37,619 bases of DNA from Gammaproteobacteria bacterium (GCA_026710425.1 JAPORB010000230.1:1-37619), one strand, 5' to 3'. Shown: positions 1 through 9,932, numbered from the stretch's first letter. Notes: generated by a model from the letters alone, not told the origin. Translations and numbers: made by a program.

Positions 1-20
1 GCCGTGCCAAATGGCACGGC
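1..20. repeat. Inverted repeat at the left edge
   Basis: Arms GCCGTGCCA and TGGCACGGC are perfect reverse complements separated by AA. It sits exactly at the window end and coincides with non-conserved residues in the S9 frame, so an assembly fold-back is possible. Confidence 0.6.
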
Positions 21-167
21 ATCACTCGTGCACTGATGGAATACGACAATGAACTCAGACCAACGTTGCGTAAGGCTGGCTTCGTTACCCGTGATGCACG
101 AGAGGTTGAGCGTAAGAAGGTAGGATTGAGAAAGTCGCGCAAAAAACCGCAATTCTCAAAACGGTAA
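1..167 (+). CDS. rpsI: 30S ribosomal protein S9, 3' end only
   Basis: This is the C-terminal part of ribosomal protein S9, a small-subunit head protein whose basic tail reaches toward the P-site tRNA. The reading frame starts at base 3 and ends with TAA at 165-167. The visible residues include [21 protein letters not shown] and the diagnostic tail [18 protein letters not shown], which matches the S9 family closely. The first residues read RAKW where the family has AIR, and this lies inside a palindrome at the window edge, so those bases may be unreliable. rpsI normally follows rplM and precedes the bc1 genes in many gammaproteobacteria, which fits the genes downstream here. Confidence 0.95.
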   Translation, partial: RAKWHGITRALMEYDNELRPTLRKAGFVTRDAREVERKKVGLRKSRKKPQFSKR

Positions 168-189
168 TTCAATACTAACAGCGACTATA

Positions 190-219
190 CCGAACCCAGT
201 CAATGTTTTCGGCGTTTTT
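190..219 (+). terminator. Weak rho-independent terminator candidate after rpsI
   Basis: A 5-bp stem CCGAA/TTCGG with a 13-base loop is followed by CG and TTTTT. It begins 22 bases after the rpsI stop. The stem is short, so termination efficiency is uncertain. Confidence 0.35.
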
Positions 220-347
220 CTGTTAAAAGCAAATTAAAAACTTACAGATGCAGGAATAACTTGATCCTGGCATGCGGAAGGCATTTTCGATGCTCGTGAG
301 CAGTGCTACCTCAGAGTCTTCCGAGAACCGTAAGTGAGTCTTTTTCG

Positions 348-377
348 CCACAGGTAATCATCGACATCGGCCTGTGG
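348..377. repeat. 7-bp inverted repeat
   Basis: CCACAGG (348-354) and CCTGTGG (371-377) are perfect reverse complements with a 16-base loop. No T-run follows, so it is not a standard terminator. It could be an RNA stem or a protein site. Confidence 0.45.
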
Positions 378-891
378 TCGTCATGATTGTATTTGGAAGT
401 TTTTACTGTTAAAAGCAGGCTAAATTGCCGACCATCAATAAAGGCGAGGAACGAGGCAAGGAGGTCAGCAATGATTATCCCTCTATTCAACGAATATTGC
501 GTTTCCAGCTTTCCAGGTGGCTCAGTTGATCATTGGTGCGGTCGAAATTCGGTATGGCGTAAACTACCAATCGCAAGTGGCTGACTTATCATGATCCGGG
601 CTAAATCCTATGCATATCCCGCTTGCTCAAGTAAACAACGGTCAGTTTTATCGGCAAAGGAATTGTTAAAATTCAAAACCAAACACCCTTGATCCCGGAG
701 GTCAGGGAAGGGCAGAAGGGCAGAAGGACAAAGACAGATTAATGTTTAGATAGCTGGGTTAAATTCGTATTTCAGGCAAACTGGATCGGTTGTTTTGCCG
801 TAAGCCTAGAATACATTCAAATAACTTGCCAAATCCTCAATACCAACTCAATTTTCAGTGAATAACGAGTGTTCCCAAGGAGTAGTTTACG

Positions 892-1494
892 GTGACTGAC
901 GACAGCAAGAATGTAGGTCGCAGACGTTTTCTGGTGGGCTCCACTTCTGCGCTTGGCGTGGCGGGGGTGGCAGGAGCCGCAGTGCCATTTGTCGGCTCAT
1001 GGAATCCCAGTGCCAAAGCAAGAGCTGCTGGTGCTCCGGTACGAATCGACATTAGCCGATTGCAGCCCGGTGAGATGCTTGGACCAATTCCAGCCTGGCG
1101 TGGACGACCCATTTTCGTTATCCGGCGCAGTGAAGAGGCATTGTCGGTATTGAATGAGGCCCCAGGACGCCTGATCGATCCGGAATCAGAACAACCAGAG
1201 CAACCCGATTATGCCCGCAACGATACCCGATCGCGGAATCCGGAAGTGTTGGTATTGGTCGGTCTTTGTCCCCATCTCTTCTGCTCTCCAACACCATTCA
1301 TCCAGGTTCGTCCAGAACCCTTTGACAGAGAATGGCGTGGCGGCTTCTTTTGTCCATGTCATGGCTCTCGCTTCGATCTGGCAGGTCGAGTCTTCGCCGG
1401 TTCGCCCGCCTCTCGCAATATGCAGGTTCCCCCGCATTCCTACGAGGGCGGCAACATTCTGGTAGTAGGTATTGATGAGGAGAACATGGCATGA
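892..1494 (+). CDS. petA: Rieske iron-sulfur subunit of cytochrome bc1
   Basis: This is the Rieske 2Fe-2S protein of the ubiquinol:cytochrome c oxidoreductase, which takes an electron from ubiquinol at the Qo site and passes it to cytochrome c1. The N-terminus has a twin-arginine motif (RRRFLVG) and a hydrophobic Ala/Gly/Val stretch that acts as Tat signal and membrane anchor. Cluster ligands are seen as C126-P-H128-L-F-C131 and C154-P-C156-H157-G-S. The first loop departs from the usual CTHLGC by two substitutions. Length is 200 residues, normal for the family. The GTG start is preceded by AAGGAG at 877-882 with good spacing. The stop overlaps the petBC start (ATGA), which suggests translational coupling. 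Confidence 0.95.
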   Translation: MTDDSKNVGRRRFLVGSTSALGVAGVAGAAVPFVGSWNPSAKARAAGAPVRIDISRLQPGEMLGPIPAWRGRPIFVIRRSEEALSVLNEAPGRLIDPESEQPEQPDYARNDTRSRNPEVLVLVGLCPHLFCSPTPFIQVRPEPFDREWRGGFFCPCHGSRFDLAGRVFAGSPASRNMQVPPHSYEGGNILVVGIDEENMA

Positions 1495-3551
1495 GCGAAT
1501 CTGGACAAATGAAACAGCAAACCGGAGCCAGTTCAGGGCCACTGCTGTCCACCTTAATGGGATTGCTTGGCTGGTTGGACGCCCGTCTTCCCGTTATTGA
1601 TGCTTGGAAAAAACATCTCAGCGAATATTACGCACCTAAAAATTTCAATTTCTGGTATTTCTTCGGAGTTTTGTCAATGCTGGTGCTGGTAATCCAGCTG
1701 GTTACCGGTATCTGGCTGACCATGAACTATACCCCTAGTGCAGAGGCTGCCTTCGCCTCGGTGGAATACATCATGCGTGATGTGGATTACGGATGGCTAC
1801 TGCGTTATCTGCATTCCACAGGTGCTTCAGCCTTTTTCTTTGTGGTTTATTTCCATATGTTCCGGGGTCTGATGTATGGTTCTTACAGGAAACCACGGGA
1901 ACTGATCTGGGTATTGGGTATGTGCATTTACCTGGCACTAATGGCCGAAGGTTTTCTCGGATATATCCTGCCGTGGGGTCAGCTGTCCTACTGGGGTGCC
2001 AATGTAATCGTATCCCTTTTTGGTTCTATACCGATAATTGGCGACGATCTGCTGGTGTGGATTCGTGGGGATTATCTGATCTCCGGTGCCACGCTCAATC
2101 GCTTCTTTGCCCTGCATGTTGTAGCACTGCCCATTGTGCTCATTGCTCTGGTGGCATTACATATTCTTGCCCTGCATGAAGTTGGGTCGAACAACCCTGA
2201 TGGAATTGAGATTAAGGCCAACAAGGGTCCTGATGGCAAGCCTTTGGACAGTGTGCCCTTTCATCCATACTACACTGTCTATCATGATCTGCCCGGAGTG
2301 ATCCTATTCCTGGCCGTGTTTTGCGCTATTGTGTTTTTCGCTCCAGAGATGGGCGGGTACTTTCTGGAGGTACCCAATTTTCAGGAAGCCGACTCGCTGA
2401 AAACACCCGAGCATGTGCCGCCAGTGTGGTACTACACACCCTTCTATTCCATGCTCAGGGCTGCCTCGCTTCCCCTGTTCGGTATTGATGGCAACTTTTG
2501 GGGCATGCTGGTAATGTTTGGTGCCATTGCCATCCTGTTTGTAATGCCTTGGTTGGATCGAAGCCCTGTGAAGTCCATGCGTTACAAGGGATGGTACAGC
2601 CGAATCGCACTACTGCTGTTCGTGGTTAGCTTCATTATCCTGGGCATTCTGGGTACTCAGACTGTTACTCCGAAAAAACAATTACTGGCCCAGATCATGA
2701 CGGTGGTGTATTTCGCTTATTTCATTGCGATGCCATGGTATACCCGTATAGAACGGACGGCATCGCCACCACAACGGGTTACTGGAAGGTTTATCACCAT
2801 TCCGCAGCTCATCGGCAGTGTGCTGGTAATAACGTTAATGGTGGTTATACCCATGATGTGGTCCAACGATGCAGAAGCGGCTTCGACCGGTAATCTTGAC
2901 CTTGAACATGTGGAAACCGATATCGAGGATACTGCTTCATTGCAGCGCGGCTTTCGCACTTATATGAATTACTGTGTAAGCTGCCATCAACTGGGCTATG
3001 CACGCTACGAGCGGACAGCCGACGATTTGGCACTGGATCATGAACTGGTGCTTGCCAATCTGGTTTTCGATGACTCGCTAATTGGAGACCAGATCGAAAA
3101 CTCCATGTCGGTGGAAAATGCTGAAAGTTGGTTTGGTGCGGCACCGCCAGACCTGACCTTAGCCGGTCGAGTACACAGCCCGGACTGGTTGTATACCTAC
3201 TTGAAGTCCTTTTATAACGATGACAGCAGAATGTTTGGTGCCAACAACAAGCTGTACCCTAATGTCGCCATGCCTAATGTGTTGCATTCGCTGCAGGGAG
3301 ATGTCACCTGTGATGATCATGGCAGCGATGATCCGACCCAATGTGACTTGTACCAAGTGGAAGGCACCGGTTTGTTGAGTCCGGACGAATTTGATGCGGT
3401 ACTCGCAGATTTGGTGAATTTCCTTTACTATATTGGTGAGCCAGTGCGTGCCCACCGCCAGGAAATAGGAGTCTGGGTGCTGGGTTTTCTCGCCGTGCTG
3501 TATGTCATGGCTGCAATGATGGGCCGGGAATTCTCCAAGGACTATCACTGA
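1491..3551 (+). CDS. petBC: Fused cytochrome b / cytochrome c1 polyprotein
   Basis: One uninterrupted 686-residue frame holds both haem subunits of the bc1 complex. Residues 1 to about 435 are cytochrome b: helices carry the paired haem-binding histidines (HSTGASAFFF...YFH and LHVVALP...LH), and the Qo motif reads PVWY, a variant of PEWY. A cytoplasmic loop (TRIERTASPPQRV) leads into a hydrophobic segment resembling the usual cytochrome c1 signal peptide, with a likely signal peptidase site at AEA463/A464. The rest is cytochrome c1 with the c-type haem site C495-V-S-C498-H499, a probable axial Met in VAMPNVL, and a C-terminal membrane anchor ending REFSKDYH. Many bacteria encode these as separate petB and petC. 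A comparable fusion (fbcH) is known in Bradyrhizobium, where the product is cleaved. Cleavage here is inferred. Confidence 0.93.
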   Translation: MSESGQMKQQTGASSGPLLSTLMGLLGWLDARLPVIDAWKKHLSEYYAPKNFNFWYFFGVLSMLVLVIQLVTGIWLTMNYTPSAEAAFASVEYIMRDVDYGWLLRYLHSTGASAFFFVVYFHMFRGLMYGSYRKPRELIWVLGMCIYLALMAEGFLGYILPWGQLSYWGANVIVSLFGSIPIIGDDLLVWIRGDYLISGATLNRFFALHVVALPIVLIALVALHILALHEVGSNNPDGIEIKANKGPDGKPLDSVPFHPYYTVYHDLPGVILFLAVFCAIVFFAPEMGGYFLEVPNFQEADSLKTPEHVPPVWYYTPFYSMLRAASLPLFGIDGNFWGMLVMFGAIAILFVMPWLDRSPVKSMRYKGWYSRIALLLFVVSFIILGILGTQTVTPKKQLLAQIMTVVYFAYFIAMPWYTRIERTASPPQRVTGRFITIPQLIGSVLVITLMVVIPMMWSNDAEAASTGNLDLEHVETDIEDTASLQRGFRTYMNYCVSCHQLGYARYERTADDLALDHELVLANLVFDDSLIGDQIENSMSVENAESWFGAAPPDLTLAGRVHSPDWLYTYLKSFYNDDSRMFGANNKLYPNVAMPNVLHSLQGDVTCDDHGSDDPTQCDLYQVEGTGLLSPDEFDAVLADLVNFLYYIGEPVRAHRQEIGVWVLGFLAVLYVMAAMMGREFSKDYH

Positions 3552-3712
3552 TTTGGGTGGCTTTGGATTTATTTACCGATAAGTGCTTTGTGCTTTGCAA
3601 CAGGGCACAAACGGTCAGGGTAAACAGCCTGCGAAAGCCACTGCCGATTCATTATCAGACAATAGAATAAACAGACATAAGCAAACGGGCATAAGATTGC
3701 AGGTATATAACT

Positions 3713-4345
3713 ATGGGAGTGATCGCCAAAGGGTCGTCGATGACATTTTATTCGGATGGCAGTAGCCATTATAGTCATCGTGTTCGTATCGTACTTGCCG
3801 AGAAAGGTATCACAGTCGATACAATTGATGTCAACCCGTTTAACACCCCGGAAGATTTGGCCTCTTTAAACCCATACAATTCACTCCCAACCCTCGTTGA
3901 TCGTGATCTGACACTTTACGATGCCGATATCATTATGGAATACTTGGATGAGCGATTTCCTCATCCCCCCCTGTTTCCGGTGTATCCGGTAAATCGTGCC
4001 GAAAGCCGTCTGTACATGTACCGCATCAGGCGGGATTGGTGTGAACCGACTGATCTAATCCTCAAGGGTGAGGGCACCCCGTCGCAATTAGAGAGTTTGC
4101 GACTGGAAATTAGAGCAAATATGATGGCCGTTGCCCCAATATTTGCCGAGAAACCTTTTTTTATGAGCGACGAGTTCACTATTGTGGATTGCTGCGCCGC
4201 TCCTATTCTGTGGCGCCTTCCGGCCCTGAAAGTGGATCTGGGACGCGGTAAAAGGGTCAAGCCCTTACTAGAATATCGAGACCGATTATTCAGCCGAGAT
4301 TCTGTAAGGGCGAGTCTTTCGGAACAAGAAAAAGAGATGGTGTAA
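3713..4345 (+). CDS. sspA: Stringent starvation protein A
   Basis: SspA is a glutathione S-transferase-fold protein that binds RNA polymerase and helps cells survive starvation and acid; it usually lacks GST activity. The 210-residue product aligns along its length with the family: a thioredoxin-like N-terminal domain with YSHRVRIVLAEKG, NSLPTLVDRDLTLYDADIIMEYLDERFPHPP split over this region, and an all-helical C-terminal domain with FFMSDEFTIVDCCAAPILWRLP. A start at ATG 3713 gives a leader before MTFYSDG similar in size to the E. coli one; an internal ATG at 3740 is an alternative. It follows petBC by 161 bases and is paired with sspB, a standard arrangement. Confidence 0.95.
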   Translation: MGVIAKGSSMTFYSDGSSHYSHRVRIVLAEKGITVDTIDVNPFNTPEDLASLNPYNSLPTLVDRDLTLYDADIIMEYLDERFPHPPLFPVYPVNRAESRLYMYRIRRDWCEPTDLILKGEGTPSQLESLRLEIRANMMAVAPIFAEKPFFMSDEFTIVDCCAAPILWRLPALKVDLGRGKRVKPLLEYRDRLFSRDSVRASLSEQEKEMV

Positions 4346-4385
4346 TTGGGGTTCTGACCTGATCTCTGTCGGTGGTAACAGCATT

Positions 4386-4826
4386 ATGGCCATGACATCC
4401 AGCCGACCGTATCTGATCAGGGCACTCTATGAATGGATCGTTGAGAACGACTGCACACCATATATTCTGATCAATGCCTATGAAGATGGCGTTGAAGTTC
4501 CTCAGGAACATGTCAAGGATGGGCAGATAATTCTTAATATATCACCAGTTGCTGTGCAGGACATTTACTTGGGCAATGACTGTGTAGGTTTTGAGGGGCG
4601 GTTTGCTGGAATTCTGAAAAAAGTGCTGGTACCGATGCCCGCCATCCTGGGAATTTATGCCAGGGAGAATGGTCAGGGTATGATCTTTGATCCCGAACAA
4701 ACACCTCCAGAAACCCCTACCCCTGGCGGCAGAGATAAAACGCCTGCCCTGCGCAAACCTGGTCCTGTTTCGGGAATACGCAACAAGCCCGCAGGCAAAA
4801 AGTCACCCTTGCGATTGGTGAAATAG
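4386..4826 (+). CDS. sspB: ClpXP adaptor SspB
   Basis: SspB delivers ssrA-tagged and some other proteins to the ClpXP protease. The 146-residue product has the compact substrate-binding domain (SSRPYLIRALYEWI, TPYILINA, VQDIYLGNDCVGFEGRFAG, VLVPMPAILGIYARENGQGM), then a low-complexity Pro/Gly/Lys linker, then the C-terminal ClpX-binding peptide SPLRLVK, which corresponds to the XB motif at the end of E. coli SspB. It lies 40 bases after sspA. The gene ends head-on against dolP, with 72 bases between the two stop codons. Confidence 0.95.
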   Translation: MAMTSSRPYLIRALYEWIVENDCTPYILINAYEDGVEVPQEHVKDGQIILNISPVAVQDIYLGNDCVGFEGRFAGILKKVLVPMPAILGIYARENGQGMIFDPEQTPPETPTPGGRDKTPALRKPGPVSGIRNKPAGKKSPLRLVK

Positions 4827-4898
4827 CTAACGTCCGAAAACGCTGATCATACCTGATTAAAGTTGCAGTCTGATGGCAGGAATCTTGGGTTAGCCGAG

Positions 4899-6388
<1,490 letters not shown>

Positions 6389-8323
6389 TCAGTTGCTGTT
6401 TGCACTCAGATCGGGAAACTCTTGAGCTTCGCCATTGATAAATCGGGCCACATGCAAGCGGCGGTGGATGCTGCGATCTTCCGCCATGGTGAGTTGACCA
6501 GTTGCTCCCGGAAGCTGACTGATGGTGCCTTCGGAGAGCAGTTGCAGTCTGGCATACAGACGAAAACTGTCTAAACCGAGTGCCCTCAGGCGCAACAAGG
6601 GTCCGTTGATCACACGCAAATTGGTACTGACCTGCTCCCGTAACGGGGCAGAATGTCGCAATAGCCAAGGGGAATCCGCAAACCATATGCCATCAAGATC
6701 ACGGTCGTTAAGCGGATTCACCTCGCCATCATAGATGGATGGCATGGCATACACCGGCACATCTTCGGCAAAGAAAAACGAGAGAGTAGGCTTGATCTGC
6801 CTTCCCTGGCCGGGATTGGCAATCAGAAAAATGCAATCAATGTCCTGTCTTCGACGCGGAATAAACTCAATGGAGTTGCGTGGCAACAATTCCAGAATTT
6901 TTTCTGCTCGTGCCTCACTGGAGTCAATTGCCAACAGTCGCTTTATTGTATCGGAATAGTCTGTCGTATCGGCAAAATTGGCAGTGGAGACAATCTGTCC
7001 GCCACGTTGTTGCCAGTGGCCTGAAAACTCATTGCCCAAGCGTCGATAATCTTGGCTGTCCGGTGTCAGCACCGCCACATTGCGATGCCCAGTCTGCCAC
7101 GCAAGTTCGGCCAGTTGCATCATTTCATCCTCAGGTGCCAGACCGAACTGATACAGGTTTGTAGGGGGTTGCTGTTCGGAATCAACATAGTTGAGGGCCA
7201 GTGTTGGTACCGGCAAGGAATCACGCTGCCCCAGCTGATTGACTAGTGCCTTAGACAGCGGACCGATAATCATATCGGCTCCTGCGGCAACAGCCTGATT
7301 ATACATTTCAGATACTTCGGTGGCTGCACTGCTGTCAATGACAGTGACTCGTGGCACTTCCGAGGTTGTTTCCAGCGTTTGGTAGTAGGCACTGAAAAAT
7401 CCTTCACTAATACTTGTTCCGCTTTGCTGTTGTACTGGCAGTATCAACACCAGGTGTTGGGGCATGGCGTTGCCCGCCGCCTGCAGGAGAGTCAATGCTT
7501 GTGGTAGCCGCGCGGCGGCTGAGTGCCTGGACCAGGTACGCCGCCATTGCGTGATGGCATCCAGTTGACTGCGAATGCTGAGATCGGAGTCCCTCAGCAC
7601 TCTTTGCAATTCTATCCAGCCTCTCAATTCATAACTTGCCGCTACTCCAGCCAAAGTCTGTAATTCGGTATCGCTTGCCTGCTGTAGTGATTGCCAGATG
7701 TGGTCAAAAACCTCACTGTCTTCCGCGAAGATCTGGCTGGCCGTAATTTCTGCATAGCTGCGCACGGCTTGGGCGTGTTGATCCTGTTGCCGATAAACGT
7801 CACCAAGAAGAGGATAGTAGACTGCGGCGGAGATATTATCCGCTCCCGCCGCCAGGGTGCCTGTCAGCCAGCCTTCGGCATCAGCATAGTTTTCCGAGGC
7901 CATGGCAAGTTTGGCTTGGAGTATGGCATATTGCAGCTGCTGTGAGGTGCTCTGGGAGTCAATATCGGTGATCTCGGCCAACGCATTTCCTGCATCGGTG
8001 AACATGGCTTCAGTCAGAAAGCGTTCCGCCGCTTGAAGGTATAGGGTTACGGCGAGACTACCACTACTGTCCTGAGCTTGTCGCATCAGTGCAAGAATGT
8101 CTGAGTGTGCTGAGTCTAGAGGTAATTCTGCGTTTATCAGTGGCGGGCTTGATACGCTGCCACAGGCTGTCATCAAAAAGCAATGAAGGATGACCGCAAT
8201 AAACTGGTTGACCGGAGACCTAGGGCTGGTTTGCTCCTGTCCATGACCGGATTGCTCAGCATGAGCGACAACAACCCGAGCTGTAAAGTGGTGAAATCTC
8301 ACTGAATTGACCTTACAATACAC
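6389..8323 (-). CDS. lpoA: Outer-membrane lipoprotein LpoA, activator of PBP1a
   Basis: LpoA reaches from the outer membrane through the periplasm to stimulate the class A penicillin-binding protein PBP1a. The protein has an N-terminal helical TPR-like domain (QAAERFLTEAMFTDAGNAL, YPLLGDVYRQQDQHAQAV) and a C-terminal domain with a periplasmic-binding-protein fold (HLVLILPVQQQSG, GADMIIGPLSKALVNQL, GHRNVAVLTPDS, CIFLIANPGQGRQIKP). A lipobox LMTAC places the lipidated Cys at residue 54 if the GTG at 8323 is used, which is unusually far from the start. No closer ATG, GTG or TTG exists in this frame. A minus-strand ATG at 8244 in another frame would give a short signal peptide if one T were added to a 5-T run at 8175-8179, so the N-terminus is uncertain. 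Confidence 0.85.
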   Translation of the reverse strand: MYCKVNSVRFHHFTARVVVAHAEQSGHGQEQTSPRSPVNQFIAVILHCFLMTACGSVSSPPLINAELPLDSAHSDILALMRQAQDSSGSLAVTLYLQAAERFLTEAMFTDAGNALAEITDIDSQSTSQQLQYAILQAKLAMASENYADAEGWLTGTLAAGADNISAAVYYPLLGDVYRQQDQHAQAVRSYAEITASQIFAEDSEVFDHIWQSLQQASDTELQTLAGVAASYELRGWIELQRVLRDSDLSIRSQLDAITQWRRTWSRHSAAARLPQALTLLQAAGNAMPQHLVLILPVQQQSGTSISEGFFSAYYQTLETTSEVPRVTVIDSSAATEVSEMYNQAVAAGADMIIGPLSKALVNQLGQRDSLPVPTLALNYVDSEQQPPTNLYQFGLAPEDEMMQLAELAWQTGHRNVAVLTPDSQDYRRLGNEFSGHWQQRGGQIVSTANFADTTDYSDTIKRLLAIDSSEARAEKILELLPRNSIEFIPRRRQDIDCIFLIANPGQGRQIKPTLSFFFAEDVPVYAMPSIYDGEVNPLNDRDLDGIWFADSPWLLRHSAPLREQVSTNLRVINGPLLRLRALGLDSFRLYARLQLLSEGTISQLPGATGQLTMAEDRSIHRRLHVARFINGEAQEFPDLSANSN

Positions 8324-8469
8324 CTATACTTGAACGTTTGCTGTAGACAGGGTTTAGGCGGCAACATTCTGGCAGATTTGGCATTCATGCATGCAGACTA
8401 AATCACTAATCTGGTACTGGCAATTATTGGATCTCACCGGATACATTTAGAAAAAGGGTAACCAACCCG

Positions 8470-9327
8470 ATGCCAGGAATACTCTATGTGGTAGCCACCC
8501 CCATTGGCAATCTTGGCGATATATCGGATCGCGCCAGGGAAGTATTATCCGTTGTAGATATTATTGCAGCGGAAAACACACGCCACGCCAGAAAACTTCT
8601 CAGCAAGATTGATTTTTCAGGCAAATTGCTGGCCTATCATGATTTCAGTGACAAAAGACAACAGAGAATGCTACTTGACGAGTTGCTCGGAGGCAAGACA
8701 GTAGCATTGATTTCGGACGCAGGCACGCCATTAATCTCTGATCCCGGATTCAAGCTGGTGCGACTGGCCAGAGATCAGGGAATTAGTGTGTTGCCGATTC
8801 CAGGCCCCAGTGCCTTGACTGCATCACTGAGCGTGTCTGGAATTGCTACCGACCGCTTTGTGTTTGAAGGGTTTCTTCCAAGCAGGGACAATGCCCGTCG
8901 CCAAAGACTCGATATGTTGAAAGAGGAAACCAGAACCTTGGTGTTTTATGAGGCACCGCATCGAATAGTAGCCAGTGTCGCGACCATGCTGGAGTGTTTT
9001 GGTGCGGAAAGATCACTGTTTATTGCCAGGGAATTGACCAAGAAATTTGAAGAGCACTTTCTCGGAACCTTGGAGGAGGGTCTGCGCTGGCTGCAACAAA
9101 GCAGTCTGCGCCAGAGGGGAGAGATTGTCATAGTGCTTTCTGGTGCCAGCGAGAGTGAACGGCAGAGGCGGGCACATGAGGCAGCATTCAGTCTGCTGGA
9201 GCGATTGCAGGATGAGATGCCGCTGTCGAAAGCGATTGGTCTGGTGGTTGACATTACTGGTGTTCGGAAAAACTCAATTTATAATCGTGCGCAGTTGCTT
9301 AATTCCACGCGCCAGTCCGATGAATGA
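8470..9327 (+). CDS. rsmI: 16S rRNA 2'-O-methyltransferase RsmI (C1402)
   Basis: RsmI uses S-adenosylmethionine to 2'-O-methylate C1402 of 16S rRNA in the decoding centre. The 285 residues match the family length. Tetrapyrrole-methylase-fold motifs are clear: LYVVATPIGNLGDIS at the N-terminus, AAENTRHARKLL, LISDAGTPLISDPGF (the Gly-rich SAM loop), IPGPSALTASL, FEGFLPS, and FYEAPHRI. The gene is divergent from lpoA with 146 bases between starts, the usual arrangement. The start ATG is preceded by an A/G-rich AAAAAGGG sequence. Confidence 0.96.
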   Translation: MPGILYVVATPIGNLGDISDRAREVLSVVDIIAAENTRHARKLLSKIDFSGKLLAYHDFSDKRQQRMLLDELLGGKTVALISDAGTPLISDPGFKLVRLARDQGISVLPIPGPSALTASLSVSGIATDRFVFEGFLPSRDNARRQRLDMLKEETRTLVFYEAPHRIVASVATMLECFGAERSLFIARELTKKFEEHFLGTLEEGLRWLQQSSLRQRGEIVIVLSGASESERQRRAHEAAFSLLERLQDEMPLSKAIGLVVDITGVRKNSIYNRAQLLNSTRQSDE

Positions 9328-9586
9328 TCCCATAGTGAGTTTTGAAAATGAATCATGGAAGAGCAATTATTCGAATCGGTCAGCGTTTAATGATTAACGG
9401 AATTTAGTCACGTGGTGGCTCCAGACTCTATTATCATTGAGACATTTGTGATGTGTCTAAGTATTTGATTTCAATGACTCATAGAAATTTTTCTCCCTTG
9501 TCGTAATTTTTGGCTCGTGTTGAGCTTATCCACTCGCTTGAACGCCTTGATTTCACCGGCACTGAGCCGATTGATTTGTTGACCGT

Positions 9587-9799
9587 TCATTTTGAAAGCA
9601 TCTCGAAGTACCTTCTGTCCTTAACTCGTAGTCCTCGGAAAGCTGGCGGATGTGTCGCAAGAAACTCAGTGGACATTTCATATTGGAACAGCACCATTCC
9701 GCCACCGAAGTAGGATTGCTGCGATATGAATGAGTAGATCACGACAGAGGCATTGGGCAGAATCCAATGGTGGGTTGCCAGTATGAGGCAAAAGTCCAA
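9587..9799 (-). pseudogene. Possible decayed C-terminus of an M48-like metallopeptidase
   Basis: The minus-strand frame includes GGG, then EFLATHP, then a basic helix-like end. M48 peptidases often finish with a Gly-rich loop, then EFLSTHPS and an Arg/Ile-rich helix. The family's HExxH zinc motif and preceding domain are not found upstream in any frame I translated. The match is a short motif only, so a chance resemblance is quite possible. Confidence 0.2.
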
Positions 9800-9905
9800 T
9801 GCTTGAGTGTCTACATGATTCCATCGCCTCTAAGGCAACAGACAGCACTGCCCTGACCAAGGATCCGAAGGACTGATGATGGTAATGCAGGTAGGCTAGA
9901 GTTTG

Positions 9906-9932
9906 TGCACTAATTGCACTAATTGCACTATT
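9906..9932. repeat. Three tandem copies of a 9-base unit
   Basis: TGCACTAAT is repeated exactly twice, followed by TGCACTATT. It is non-coding as far as can be seen and may vary in copy number between strains. Confidence 0.7.

Larger units (their letters stand above)
168..891. other. Non-coding gap between rpsI and petA
   Basis: This stretch of 724 bases has no ORF that I can defend. Just after rpsI there is a weak terminator-like element (CCGAA at 190-194, TTCGG at 208-212, then T5). A 12-base direct repeat CTGTTAAAAGCA occurs at 220-231 and 406-417, each just after a T-run. An inverted repeat lies at 348-377. A short tandem GGGCAGAA repeat is near 707-730. The only listed ORF (387-584) resembles nothing I know and lacks good coding character. 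The petA promoter presumably lies in the last 150 bases, but no convincing -35/-10 pair is visible. Confidence 0.6.

Noticed and set aside
387-584. 65-residue plus-strand ORF between rpsI and petA
   Set aside because: No recognisable motif, no good ribosome binding site, and mixed composition. Probably a chance open frame.
1447-1462. GGCGGCAACATTCTGG occurs in petA and again near 8357-8372 upstream of rsmI
   Set aside because: A 16-base match in a window of this size can arise by chance, and the flanks do not match.
4827-4898. Shared terminator between convergent sspB and dolP
   Set aside because: No stem followed by a T-run could be found in the 72 bases on either strand.
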